Assembly: GCA_964016885.1 (NCBI GenBank)
Contig: OZ024743.1
Span: forward strand, 171,549,244-171,613,243
From: Eledone cirrhosa
Taxonomy: Eukaryota; Mollusca; Cephalopoda; Octopoda; Eledonidae
Reading direction: 5' to 3'
DNA: 64,000 nucleotides
Part shown: positions 21,843 through 32,905 of the stretch, in pieces
Position numbering within the stretch: position 1 is the first letter of the stretch
Layout of the letters: the number at the start of each line of letters is the position of its first letter
The notes under the pieces: generated by a model
What the model was told of the DNA's origin: nothing
Database searches by the model: none
What the model saw: only the letters and a program-made list of their open reading frames with translations
Translations under genes and position numbers: made by a program

Positions 21843-22595
21843 TTTCCACTCCATTTCAACATGACCTCACTCTGAATAGGCAGCATAAATGCGCGTGGCT
21901 TGGGGTCGTCATGGAAGCAGGGCCGCCTGCTCAACGACCTCAGGTCACTAAACATAGATGTAGTGGCCATCAGCGAGACCAGAATCTCCGAAGCACGGGC
22001 CTTCGCACCGATCTTCGGCGGCTACGATGTGTACGCATCTCCCAGCCGTCCTGGATCGGAGGGAGGAGTTTCTGTGCTTTTTCGGAGAGGTTTGGATCTC
22101 GCCATACGGGCCATCTTCCTGGACCCAGAGGGTAAGCTAGTGGTGCTGGACGTGACCAGCGGAGACGGGCAAGCTTTCAGGCTAGTGGCCGTCTATGCCC
22201 CGACAGGAGCAGGGTGGCCTGATTTCTTCCGGCGTCTGGAGACCTTTCTTGGAACGTCCCGCTCTTTAGTGTTAGCGGGCGACTGGAACGGGATCTTAGA
22301 TGCACGCTGGGACTGTGTGGGATTAGCGGATAGGGGTGGAGGGTGCAAGAGCCTCACCAACCTGCTCAGGCGTTTTGAACTGTCTGACAGGTACCGATTG
22401 GATTTCCCGAATGTGCCAATGTGGACTTGGTCAAATCGCATAGGGTCATCCAGATCATATCGAGATAGAGTACTTTGTAGGGAAATAGATAGGTCTAGCA
22501 TAGGCTGTCCACAATTCAAGATAGTCAGCTACACGGACGATAAATTCGTGATCTGTGTGCTTGACTTAGATAGGCTTCATAGACGAGGACCTTAA
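21843..22595 (+). pseudogene. Tx1-like LINE ORF2: APE-type endonuclease
   Basis: INARGLGSSWKQGRLLNDLR at the start, VVAISETRISEA (catalytic Glu), LVAVYAPTGAGWPDFF, LVLAGDWNGILDA (catalytic Asp/Asn) and TWSNRIGSSRSYRDRVL, then VSYTDDKFVICVL where the intact family motif is SDH (the opposing copy has YTDHKF). A deletion of about 25 bp relative to the minus-strand copy, at about 22590, causes a frameshift and the stop at 22593-22595. The enzyme nicks target DNA to prime reverse transcription. Confidence 0.85.
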
Positions 22596-22603
22596 CAGCG
22601 CGC

Positions 22604-25262
22604 AAGGCCTACAGAGGCCGGATTAGCGAACTGGTTAAGCGTGCGTTGACGGGGGCCATCGTCAACAACAAGTGGTGGTTTGCTCTGAAAAGAGCGATTA
22701 AAATAGAGTCCATTAGGTTTAGTAAGGCTTCAGCAATAGAGAAAAATAGAACAGAGGGAGAATTAGTTAGAAAATTAGACGAGGCGCTTAGCAAAGGCAT
22801 CGCGACCGACGTACTTGCGGCGAAATTGGCCCTTGACCAATTCTTCAATGCAAAGCACGAAGGCTGCGTTTTCAGAGCTAGTGTGCGTGCTCTCAGACAC
22901 GAGGGGACGAAAGCCGTTCAATGGGCCCGAGTGGCGGAGGCGCGTCGTGGCAGCCAAGCCACGATCCGGTCTTTGGTGGACCACGACGGACGCATGCTAC
23001 TCGATCCCGGGCAAATGTGTGAAGCTTTTCAGCGACACTTCGCTCAACTGTTCGGGGGAAGTGGCGGGCCGGATCGAGGGATGGACTTTAGTGTCTACCT
23101 CGGCGGACTGCCGCGGCTTTCGGCCACTGATGCGGAGTGTTGCGAAAAGCCGATAACAACCGCTGAAGTACGGGAGGCAATGAGTGGCTGCACAAGGGGT
23201 AAATCGCCTGGTTTGGATGGTCTGCCCTATGAACTTTACTTACAGATGCCAGACTTGTTCGGATGCCTCTTGGCGGACGTCTACTGCAACTGGCAACAGA
23301 ACGGGAGAATTCTCAGCTCTGTGAGCCGAGGAGCGGTGGCGCTGCTGAGAAAGGATCCGAACAAGGGGGATAACATAGATAATTTTAGGCCCATAACCCT
23401 GCTAAACACAGAGTTCAAGATTTTGGCCAAGGTGCTAGCAAAGAGGTTGGCGCTTGTCGTTGGTGGACTGGTGGGAGAGGCACAGACATGCGCCATTCCC
23501 GATAGATCCATCCACGACAACCTCCACCTTATGCGATACATCGTAGAGAGGGTTGCTAGGGAACCTGGCACGGGTGGGTCTTTGATCAATTTAGATCAGT
23601 CGAAAGCCTTCGATAGGGTAGACCATCGTTACCTAGCGTCAGTCCTGAGGGCGGCTGGCTTTGGGCCCGTCTTCAGAGGCTGGATCGCTGCCATCCACAG
23701 CGACATCTACTCTGTAGTGAGAGTGAACGGTCACCTTTCAGAACCGTTCAACATCATGCGCTCGGTCCGCCAAGGATGTCGCCTCACGTCCCTATTGTAC
23801 GTATTGACTCTCGAGCCATTACTGCACAAACTGGAGACGTTGAGGGGCATCCCGCGCGAACTAGGATGCGGAAGATCCGTGTCAGCATATGCGGACGATG
23901 TCACCGTAGTGGTGTCGAACGCCAAACACATCGAGGCGATCGGCACTACACAAAGAGAATACGAAGCGGTGACAGGAGCAATGATCAACCAGTAAAAGTC
24001 AGTGGGCCTGCAGCTCGGCACCTGGAGAGGCAGGTCCATGCCATCGAACAGCGTCGTCGGGCGCTGGACGGACGGACCGGTTAAATTGCTAGGGGTCTGG
24101 TTCGGTCCAGACCTCCAGACGGACAAAAACTGGGACGAGGTGACGAGCAGCGTTGCTTCTCTCACCCAGAAATGGGCCGAGAGGAAGCTATCCCTGAAAC
24201 GTCGAGCGGAGCTGGCTAACGCGTACATCGCGTCCGTCATCTACTACCGCCTGACCGTCGTACCTTGTCCTAAGCCCCGCCTGACTGCGCTGGAGCGTTT
24301 GCTCTTTCGCTTCTTGTGGAAGGGAAGCGCTCCGATAGTCAGGCGGTCCATCTGCTGTCAACACCCGCTACGTGGAGGGCTGGGCATGCCGTGGCTGATG
24401 ATACGCAGACACGCGCTCAGGCTACGACATCTCCACCTCTTCCTCGACGGTGATCAGGTGTGGTCGCCGTTTGCTAGACACGTTTTTCCCCAGCTCGTCT
24501 CCTTGACGGAGCTGCAGTCCTGGGTCAAGTGACGACCGAGAGTGAGCGCTTGGAGACTGGAATGTCTTCAGGCGCTCACAGCCCTCGACCAATCGGGCAA
24601 TGTGATCGGTGGAAACTCCACCTTGGCGTTCTATAGGGGATTAGTGGAGGGGAAGAGCGACGACGTACTTGGAGAAACTCTAGGCGTCGACGAAAATCAA
24701 CTAGCCTATCTCTTCGGAAGAACTTTCGGGCCGGGGCCTATGTACAAGTCCCAGAAATCCCTGGCCTGGCAGTGATACCGGGGTGCTTTGCCAGTTCGGG
24801 ATAAACTCTACAGGCATGGAGGTGCCGTCAGCCGGGCATGTCCGAGAGGCGCACAGGGCGACGAAACCGTCCTGCACGCACTCGTCCAGTGTCCGAGCAT
24901 TGATGACTTGTGGGTATATGTCGAACACCTGCTGTCACGTGTAGGACGGATCCAGCTATCAGCTGAGTCCATCGTGAGGATTGCCCCGCCCTCTTCCTTT
25001 AGCCGGGAAGGGCAGGCAGTTTTTATCTGTCTGGTGGCCATGGCGAAAGAGATAGTATGGTGGACACGTTTGAAAGGGCTGAAGACGAGCACTTACCTCT
25101 TCGGTGATGCCCTGATTAACTTTTTCAAATTTCATTTGAAAAGGAAAATCAGGGTAGACAGGGAAGTGCTCTCTTCCCAGCATTTTGTTGAAAGATGGGT
25201 GAGAGAAGCAAGTATGGCCCGAATGAATGGGCCTTCTCTGAGTATGTGTCTGCAAATTAAAG
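22604..25262 (+). pseudogene. Tx1-like LINE ORF2: reverse transcriptase and C-terminal domain
   Basis: The frame holds the finger NIDNFRPITLLNTEFKIL, CAIPDRSIHDNLHLMRYI, catalytic motif A LINLDQSKAFDRVDHRYL, motif B SVRQGCRLTSLLYVLTLEPL and catalytic motif C SVSAYADDVTVVV (about 23879-23917). Downstream come LGVWFGPDLQTDKNWDEV and a C-terminal region with a cysteine pair (CPRGAQGDETVLHALVQC). Three in-frame stops (TAA 23993-23995, TGA 24530-24532, TGA 24773-24775) interrupt otherwise continuous reading. The last two look like CGA or similar codon decay. It is inactive but recent enough to align without many indels. Confidence 0.87.
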
Positions 25263-25496
25263 GTGGAAAACTGGGAGAGGGCACTTGCCCTGGTGGTCAG
25301 GGTCACTGCTGTCTTTTAATGGGCTTTCTCCACAAATGTCCCTCGGATGTCTCCCCCCTATTGGGGAATTTTTCTTTGTTATTTTATTACATCCTCTGTT
25401 TTTTACACGCAGAAATGCCCATTTGTACCGTCCTGTATTGTCCTGTACTGTCCTTAATGTCTACTTTATGTAAACCCTTGTGGTTAATAAAGAAAA
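25263..25496 (+). other. 3' UTR of Tx1-like LINE copy 1
   Basis: Non-coding tail with GGTTAATAAAGAAAAC directly before (ATT)n. It resembles the tail at 29828-29985 (minus) and, weakly, 36700-36985. Confidence 0.6.
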
Positions 25497-25530
<34 letters not shown>

Positions 25531-25531
25531 G
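25497..25531. repeat. (ATT)n at the junction of two opposed LINE copies
   Basis: About 11 ATT units between the 3' end of copy 1 and the truncated 3' edge of copy 2. Confidence 0.97.
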
Positions 25532-25548
25532 TTCTTTGAGTCTCAGTC

Positions 25549-26590
25549 AGATGTCGCTGTGCATGGCAGCGATCCACCCTCTGAAGATGGGCCCAAAGCC
25601 AGCCGCCCTCATGACTGCCGCTAGGTAACGATGGTCGACCCTATCGAAAGCTTTTGACTGATCTAAATTGATCAAGGACCCACCCGTGCCAGGTTCCCTA
25701 GCTACCCTCTCTACAATGTATCGCATGAGGTGGAGATTGTCGTGGATGGTTCTGTCGGGAATGGCGCATGTCTGCGCCTCTCCCACCAGCCCACCAACGA
25801 TAAGCGCCAACCTCTTTGCTAGCACCTTGGCTAAAATCCGCAAATTATCTATGTTATCCTCCTTGTTCGGATCCTTTCTCAGCAGTGCCACCGCTCCTTG
25901 GCTCACAGAACTGGGAATTCTCCCGTTCTGTTGCCAGTTGCAGTAGACGTCCGCCAAGAGGCCTCCGAACAAGTCTGGCATCTGTTAGTAAATTTCATAG
26001 GGCAGACCATCCAAACCAGGCGATTTACCCCTTGTGCAGCCAGTCATTGCCTCCCGTACTTCAGCGGCTGTTATCGGCTTTTCGCAACACTTCGCTTCAG
26101 TGGCCGAGAGCCGCGGCAGTCCGTCGAGGTAGACACTAAAGTCCATCCCTCGACCCGACCCACCGCTGCCCCCGAACAGCTGAGCGAAGTGTCGCTGAAA
26201 AGCTTCACACATTTGCCCGGGATCGAGAAGCATGCGCCCGTCGTGGTCCACCAAAGACCGGATCGTGGATTTGTTGCGACGACGCGCCTCCGCCACACGG
26301 GCCCATTGAACGGCTTTCGTCGCCTCGTGTCTGAGAGCACGCACCCTTGCTCTGACAACGCAGCCTTCGTGCTTTGCATTGAAGAATTGGTCAAGGGCCA
26401 ATTTCGCCGCAAGCACGTCGGTCGCAATGCCTTTTCTAAGCGCCTCGTCTAATTTTCTAACTAGTTCTCCCTCTGCTCTATTTTTCTCTATTGCTAAAGC
26501 CTTACTAAACCTAATGGATTCTATTCTAATCGCTCTTTTCAGAGCAAACCACCACTTGTTGTTGACGATGGCCCCGTCAACGCCCGCTTA
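25549..26590 (-). pseudogene. Tx1-like LINE copy 2: N-terminal half of reverse transcriptase
   Basis: Reads LAAKLALDQFFNAKHEGC, MLLDPGQMCEAFQRHFAQLF and GCTRGKSPGLDGLPYEIY. After a stop come MPDLFGGLLADVYCNWQQNG, CAIPDRTIHDNLHLMRYI and LINLDQSKAFDRVDHRYL, ending IAAMHSDI at 25547. Compared with copy 1, a short piece around FRPITLLNTEFK is deleted. The YADD half is absent, so no activity is possible. Confidence 0.85.
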
Positions 26591-27400
26591 ACCAGTTCGC
26601 TAATCCGGTCTCTGTAGGCCTTGCGCGCTGGTAAGGACGCGTTTAGATTACAGTTGCCGGGTCCTCGTCTATGAAGCCTATCTAAGTCAAGCACACAGAT
26701 CACGAATTTGTGGTCCGTGTAGCTGACTATCTTGAATTGTGGACAGCCTATGCTAGACCTATCTATTTCCCTACAAAGTACTCTATCTAGATATGATCTG
26801 GATGACCCTATGCGATTTGACCAAGTCCACATTGGCACATTCGGGAAATCCAATCGGTACCTGTCAGACAGTTCAAAACGCCTGAGCAGGTTGGTGAGGC
26901 TCTTGCACCCTCCACCCCTATCCGCTAATCCCACACAGTCCCAGCGTGCATCTAAGATCCCGTTCCAGTCGCCCGCTAACACTAAAGAGCGGGACGTTCC
27001 AAGAAAGGTCTCCAGACGCCGGAAGAAATCAGGCCACCCTGCTCCTGTCGGGGCATAGACGGCCACTAGCCTGAAAGCTTGCCCGTCTCCGCTGGTCACG
27101 TTCAGCACCACTAGCTTACCCTCTGGGTCCAGGAAGATGGCCCGTATGGCGAGATCCAAACCTCTCCGAAAAAGCACAGCAACTCCTCCCCCCGATCCAG
27201 GACGGCTGGGAGATGCATACACATCGTAGCCGCCCAAGATCGGTGCTAAGGCCCGTGCTTCGGAGATTCTGGTCTCGCTGATGGCCACTACATCTATGTT
27301 TAGTGACCCGAGGTCGTTGAGCAGGTGACCCTGCATCCTGACGACCCCAAGCCACGCGCATTTATGCTGCCTATTCTGAGTGAGGTCATGTTTAAAATAG
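26575..27400 (-). pseudogene. Tx1-like LINE copy 2: APE-type endonuclease
   Basis: The longest intact frame is 26539-27336. It carries VVAISETRISEA, LVLAGDWNGILDA, SSRSYLDRVL and VSYTDHKFVICVL, so all expected endonuclease motifs including the final Asp-His are present, unlike copy 1. The nucleotide match to copy 1 is almost complete from about 27400 inward. Confidence 0.87.
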
Positions 27401-27668
27401 AGTGGAAAAGATGGGAAAGACCACTTACCGTACTTTTCGTAGAGGAGGGATGGTTTTTACATCCCTTTTCACTTGATTGTCTGGTGAAGGGACCGTTGAA
27501 TCGTCCCTTCTGCTGGTCGTCGGCTCTTCTATGAGTATGTCCGAATATACTCTTCGATTGTGTAGTTCCCCCTAGGTCCCTGAAATCACCAACTGCGTTT
27601 GGGAATTTCGTTTTAATGTTTGTGTATTGTTTCTGTGCTATTTTTAGCAGTCTTATGTTAGTTGGCGT
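27401..27668 (-). other. ORF1-ORF2 junction of LINE copy 2
   Basis: Between the ORF1 tail and the ORF2 start. Near-identity to copy 1 fades across this interval, roughly 27440-27480. Confidence 0.5.
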
Positions 27669-29537
27669 TTAGATTGGTGCTGGTATTATGTAGTCGTGTT
27701 GTGAAATGTCTGTGTGTTCAATTATGTAAGTCTTTAGTTTCTTGTTGTGTGTATTTATTGCCGTGCATTTGTTTTTCTGGGGGTGGGGTGTGGTTCTGCT
27801 ATTTTCTTGTCGTTGTTGCTGGGTGTGTGTGTTTTGTTGTTGTGTTTGCGATGTTGGTGCTTGTGATGGTGGTGTTGAAGGTGTTGTTGGCGGTGGGGTT
27901 TTCGCCGGTGGTGATGGTGGTGCTAGTGTGGGTGGTGATGGTGTTGGTGGTGTTGCTGCTGTGAGTCTCTTTGCAGTAGACTTTACCCTTTTCTCATTTC
28001 TTTCCTCCCTTTTCAAAGGCGACGATGCGCTGCTTCTGCGTTTGTGCCTTCTTACGACCTTTTGCCATCCCTCTCCCACCTCACACTCCATGTCTGATTC
28101 TGTGAGGTCGGGGCGGGGTACCAGCTCCACTCTTTCACTTGTTGTTGTTGGTGATGTTTGCACTGGAGTCTCTGTTGCAGCTGCATTTGTATTGCTGTTG
28201 TTGTTGTTAATATTTCCACTGCTGCTGCTGTTCTTGATTTCCGTGGCGTGGGTATGGGTGCCACGGACCTATCGTTCCTGGTTGCCGCTTGTCCTGTTGC
28301 TAGTAGCCGTGGAGCCGGTTTCGGAAGGAGAGGGGGGTTTTCTCCTTTCTCAGGATCTTCTCGTTGCAGAAGGCCCTGAGGTGAGTCTTCGATCCACAGC
28401 GAAAGCATTTAGGGCGTTTGCTCTCAACACTTATGGGCAGTTGAGTGCCGTTATCGAAGTCTATCACATCCGGGATAGCTTCGATGCACTCCTGGTTGGT
28501 TTGGATTAACATCTCAATGGAGGTGCCGACCCAATCTTCTCTTACTTTTTTCTGTACTTGCAGTACAGTTGTTTTGTCCTCGATTCCGACGAGGACTGAC
28601 GCGGCCAGCCAAGAAGGGGCTATCCCGGGGGGTGGGGGTGGGGGACGTGGGTCAGTTTGACCTTCACAATTTTTTGCCCGCAGTAGGAGGGCACCAACAC
28701 CATTTCCTCGCTCCTTAGGGTCACTACGGATTGAGCCTTTGCCTCCTGGGGTGTGGCAAAAAGTACGTCTACGGTGGCATATTTCTTGCCTCGGGTGATA
28801 TGCTTTTTCCGCTGCCACACAGACCCCAAGGCTTTTTGTATTTGAGCCTCTGTGGCTCTTTCAACCATACGGGATTTTGTACTTACTGTACTGTACGTGA
28901 CCGTACAGTGCTGTTGGGTTTCGAAAAAATTTTCCGCTGCCTTGCAGATTGCTCGGTGTCCGGTCTTTGTCACCATCTTCTTCGCTTCCTCTAATTCCTC
29001 ATTTGTTATGAGGATTGTTTCCAGGTTCTTCGCGATACCTGCAAACGAGATTGGTTTTTCTTTGCTGCTGTTGTTGTTGTCGTCAGAGCTGCTGTTACTT
29101 TTGTTGTTGCTGCAGGTACTACGACTACTGCCTCCGCCGCTGTTGCTGTGGTTGTTGTTGGTGTTGCTGCTGCTAATGCTGTTGTTGTTTATGCTGCTGG
29201 TGATGTTGTTGCGGCTGCTACTGTTATTTTCATTGTCACTGTTGCTGTTGTTATTACGGCTGCTACTGCTATTATTCCTGACGTCAGACGAATGAAATGG
29301 GTTTTCGTATTTCCCGCACACCTGTTTCGTCGTTGTCGTCGTCGTCGTGGAGAAATCTTGCACGCTTTGCACGAGACTTTTCTTTTCTGTCGTCGCTTGC
29401 GAAAGAGAAGGGAGGGAGAGAGACACATTTAAAGAAGGGAGGGTGAGAGACAATCTTCTCTCTGCTGTAGTGATGATTGAGGAAGAAGAAAACGGAATGA
29501 GTGGGAGTGACCTATGAAAATTCTTTTTCGTAGCCAT
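27669..29537 (-). pseudogene. Tx1-like LINE copy 2: ORF1 with CCHC zinc knuckle
   Basis: ATGGC start at about 29535. It has a Ser/Asn homopolymer-rich N-terminal region; ISFAGIAKNLETILITNEEL; VERATEAQIQKALGSVW; and LVPSYCGQKIVKVKLTHVP. A frameshift follows in a C/G-rich run (28626-28650), then SWLAASVLVGIEDKT and the zinc knuckle CFRCGSKTHLRAFC (C-x2-C-x4-H-x4-C, about 28365-28410). The tail (27669-28163) is Pro/Thr/Gln-rich. It shares the same architecture as copy 1 ORF1 but differs at a large share of residues. Confidence 0.8.
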
Positions 29538-29710
29538 GTTGTTTTTTTTTTGTTTAAAATAAATATTGGGCACAAAACCCCAATAAGCAGTTATTTAACC
29601 CCGAATGGCCAAATAACGGGCAGAAAGACCCCTCTCACGAGGAGGAGGGTGTTTTTGTCTACAAGTTGGTAAAAGTTTTAAACAATTTACAATTGTTATA
29701 GCGTTCAAAA

Positions 29711-29822
29711 TTGTGCATTACTGGTACTTTATTTTATCGACCCCGCAAAGATGAAAGGCAAAGCTAACCTCGTCGGCATTTGAACTCAGAATGCAAAGCG
29801 TCGTAACTCTATGCCGCAAAAC
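29711..29822 (-). mobile_element. OK-type (tRNA-Lys-headed) SINE
   Basis: Minus strand carries the B-box region (GTTCAAATGCCGACGAGG) and the body TTTCATC...GGGGTCGATAAAATAAAGTACC shared by about 14 copies in this window. The head is incomplete. Confidence 0.85.
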
Positions 29823-29827
29823 TGCAA

Positions 29828-30760
29828 TCCCTAATAATAATAATGATTTTTTTGTTAGTCACACAGGGCTCACATTAAGGAGACATTTAAGGTGTTACAG
29901 GACGATACAGTGTGGGTTTTTTGTGTAAAATAGAATTTATAAAAGAGATTAAGAAAATAAACATTAAAAAAGCAATGAAACATAACAAATTCCCGAAAGG
30001 TGAGGATACTCCAAGGGTTACTCACGGAGAAAGCCCACAAAAACCACGTCCCCCAGACCTTAGGGCAAACGCCCTCTCCCAGTTTTCCTACTTCAATACT
30101 ACAGGAACATTCTCAAGGTAGTTCCTGTCACACTGGCCATTCTTGCCTATCTCACCCATCTTTCGACAAACTGGCTCGGAAGCAGCCTATCCCTCTCCCC
30201 CCTTTATTTCCTTTTCAGGCGAAACCTGAATAGTTAATGAGAGGGTCGACGTTTTCAACCCTTTCAGACGCATCCACCATACGACCTCTTTCACCATGAC
30301 CACCGGGCAGATAAAAACTGCCTGCCTTTCCTGGTTAAAGGAGGGCGGCGGGGCAATCTTCAAGATGGGCTCATCTGATAGCCGGTTCTGTCCTACACGC
30401 GACAGCAGATGTTCGACATAAACCCACAAATCAGCGATACTCGGACATTGGACGAATGCATGCAGGACGGTCTCGTCGCCCTGCACGCATTTTGAAAAGG
30501 CCCGGCTGATGGCACTTCTTTGCCTTTAAAGTTTATCTCGACCTGTCAACGCTCCACGGTATCACTGCCAAGCCAGGGATTTCTGGAAGTTATCCATTGG
30601 TTCTGGACTGAAAGTTCTCCGGAAGATTATAGCTAGTTGGCTTTCGTTGACACCCAGAGTTTCCCGAAGGACGTTGTTGCTCTTGCTCTCCACATTGATG
30701 CTCACCCGGGTCTTCTTGAAGAACTGCTTTGCCCACCCCAAATTCTTGTTCACGCTGCGC
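29828..30760 (-). pseudogene. Tx1-like LINE 3' end fragment (ORF2 C-terminus and 3' UTR)
   Basis: Minus frames LRETLGVNESQLAIIFRRTF, QGDETVLHAFVQCPSIADLW and VEHLLSRVG match the C-terminus of copy 1 (about 24660-25090). The segment ends with a (ATT)n-like tail at 29832-29846, giving a second example of this family's 3' terminus. It is heavily 5'-truncated. Confidence 0.85.
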
Positions 30761-30767
30761 AGTACAC

Positions 30768-31740
30768 CTTGTCACCCCCACACAGATCATCGCGGTGAAC
30801 TCGACGCCACCATCCGGTGCTGTGGCGAACTCATCTGCAATGTCTGTTTCGACAGCACCAGTTGGCAAAAGGTAAAGCTCCCAGCGAGGTTCAGTGGCCT
30901 TGGCTTCTGAACCGCTTCGGATCTGACACTACTGGCCTATCATTTCTCAATCTCTTTCAGTCACACTCTCATCAACGATGTCCTCAGCAAGACAACCGAA
31001 CCTTACGTGGCCCCAGAGCTTGAGCAGGTTCTGGCCCAGTATACAAATGTCCAACATAACTGGGACAACATCAAATGTAGGTCTTCCTTCAGGCGGATCA
31101 CATCTGGCTTGGACTAACACCGCCTCGCTTGCGCCCGATCCACTTCAAGGCCAAACATCGAAGCGTCGTTCTATTTGGTGTCCTCCTCATCAACAGGTAT
31201 CCTTCCTTCTTGATGACGAGTGCACTCGCAAATGGAATAGCCAACACCCCGGTCCCCACGTGTGTGGCCACACAAATGCCGTTGTGGTGCTGTCGTTGAC
31301 AAGCTTGGCCTGCACCCACTGTCATGCCGCTAGAACGCAGGTCGGTTCCTCAGACCTGCCCCTCTCAACGAAATATTGACAAGGAGCCTGGATGCAGCTG
31401 GCTTTCCAATCACAACTAGTGCCAGCGGCATCGACGCGGAGACGACAAGTGCCCCGGCGGATTTATCCCCTTCCCATTCGAAAGAGGTAGATCCTTCATC
31501 TGGGATGCCACATGTTTTGTCACGTTCTCCGCCTCAAACATAGTTGCTTCGGCCACAAACCCCAGTACTGCGGCCCACAATGTAGAGGACAGGAAGACAA
31601 ACAAATACCGGGGATTGTCTTGCCGCTTTCTCTTCGCTGCGGTCTGGTTCAAAACTTCAGGCGTCCTTGGACTCCGTACTGCCGATCTTCTCCACAAGAT
31701 CGGAACCATAGCAGCCTATGGTGAGGTGAGGTGGCTTTTG
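30768..31740 (+). pseudogene. Non-LTR retrotransposon fragment, post-RT C-terminal region, clade unassigned
   Basis: Successive + frames: LPARFSGLGF, INDVLSKTTEPYVAPELEQV, ALFYLVSSSSTGILPS, a Cys/His-rich piece (HVCGHTNAVVVLSLTSLACTH), then CPGGFIPFPFERGRSFIWDAT, and KYRGLSCRFLFAAVWFKTSG. The order (SGLGLR-like, Cys/His cluster, PDG-like then WDAT) resembles the region after the RT in a class of mollusc and cnidarian LINEs. It has many frameshifts and is dead. Confidence 0.55.
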
Positions 31741-31879
31741 CAGTGTGTGTAACTGGCCATTGTCCGCAGAAATGTCTTTGCAGTTTTGTCCGGGGGGGTG
31801 AAGCCAACACCGCCTAGTGCAAATGAAGCTACTCATTATTGTTAATGTTCGATATAACAGAAACGTGCATATGTATATA

Positions 31880-32140
31880 AGTCTAAAGTCTGTCTTAAGC
31901 CAGAAGGCTCATTTGGCCGGTGCTTATCTCGGTTTCATGGCGTGATGCGAGTGAGAGTACAAGACTCCAGAGAGGACGCCAATCCATTGCAGGGTTAAAC
32001 CCCAAGCTATTGGTATTCATTTTTAGTTGAGTAAACTGGAGCAATGTGAAATGAAGTGTTTTGCTCAAGAACACAACACACGACCCAGGAATCGAACCCA
32101 CAAGACATTATGATCGGAAGTCCAACACCATTACCACTAG
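31880..32140 (-). mobile_element. Ceph-type SINE, near full length
   Basis: Minus strand: tRNA-like head with A box (CTAGTGGTAATGGTGTTGG) and B box (GGGTTCGATTCCTGGG), the segment TTGTGTTCTTGAGCAAAACAC, the central block GCTCCAGTTTACTCAACT, then GCAATGGATTGGCGTCCTCT, and the tail near AGTCTGTCTTAAGCC. The central block is the kind of conserved domain known from cephalopod SINEs. Confidence 0.85.
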
Positions 32141-32145
32141 GCTTC

Positions 32146-32146
<1 letters not shown>

Positions 32147-32242
<96 letters not shown>

Positions 32243-32248
32243 GAGAGA
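32147..32248. repeat. (TA)n then (GA)n microsatellite
   Basis: TA to about 32202, then GA to 32248, adjoining the SINE. Confidence 0.98.
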
Positions 32249-32828
32249 GTCCGCGGTGCTGAGATTAATGGGGCCACTAATCATGAGAGTACTCGATACA
32301 TTGGGAGAAGTAGAGTGTGTATAAAAATCTGATAAGGCTTGCTGAACACACAAGCTGAAACCACTTGGCGTCGCGGTTGGGACTTTACATCTCTCTATAT
32401 ATATATATAGAGAGAGAGAGAGATAGAGACTTACGCACATTGAGGAGTACTTACCTTGCTTATATCGGCAATTCTACTTCAGCTCGACAGCAACACCACC
32501 AACAACATCAATATGACCAAGCTTAAAGTAATGCTGACCTCATCTCAATAACTAATAGCAACTATATCAACAATTTGACTATGTTTATGATCAGTCATGA
32601 ATTGTGTGTCTCTCAACAATTATATACAGACGTACTTTTACTTCAATTGTATTTTATATGTTACCCGACATGCCAGAGACTAGAGGAGACAAATTAATAA
32701 CATAAACAGTTTAAAGTCTATGTTTATACAATCCAATGTGTTTTTTCAATTGTTAATGTTAGTATAAAATGATGCTGCTTCTCATAGGACCCTCTGGAAG
32801 GCATGTCTGAAGACTCTGTTCCCAATGG
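32249..32828. other. No gene seen
   Basis: Unique-looking sequence with a short (TA)(GA) block at 32392-32424. A minus-strand GT donor-like site near 32454 is not linked to a recognisable exon. Confidence 0.5.
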
Positions 32829-32905
32829 AAGAAGAAGAAGAAGAAGAAGAAGAAGAAGAAGAAGAAGAAGAAGAAGAAGAAGAAGAAGCAGCAGCAGCAG
32901 CAGCA
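32829..32905. repeat. (AGA)n / (GCA)n microsatellite
   Basis: About 20 AGA units followed by 5 GCA units. Confidence 0.98.

Larger units (their letters stand above)
19692..25496 (+). mobile_element. Tx1/L1-group LINE, copy 1 (nearly full length)
   Basis: The 5' UTR carries a hairpin at about 19850-19865 (GGGGCC...GCCC), followed by ORF1 (19909-21826), ORF2 endonuclease and RT (21843-25262), and a 3' UTR with AATAAA at about 25486. It ends at (ATT)n. It lies between (ATT)n arrays and faces a second copy tail to tail. Confidence 0.8.
25533..29640 (-). mobile_element. Tx1-like LINE, copy 2 (inverted, 3'-truncated)
   Basis: Contains 5' UTR with hairpin (29555-29585), ORF1 (27669-29537), endonuclease and the first half of RT. 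It stops after the RT motif A region at about 25550 and is joined there to a 17-base tag also found at the 3' end of the R4-like LINE (17113-17129). It forms a large inverted repeat with copy 1. Confidence 0.8.

Noticed and set aside
21983..23156. Antisense frames within the LINEs (for example 20983-21519, 27742-28509, 23731-24240)
   Set aside because: They are shadows of ORF1 or ORF2 on the other strand, with composition dictated by the real frame.
32440..32600. Possible further aminopeptidase exon with a GTAAGT donor near 32454
   Set aside because: None of the three frames upstream of the donor matches the expected family block, and the acceptor is unclear.
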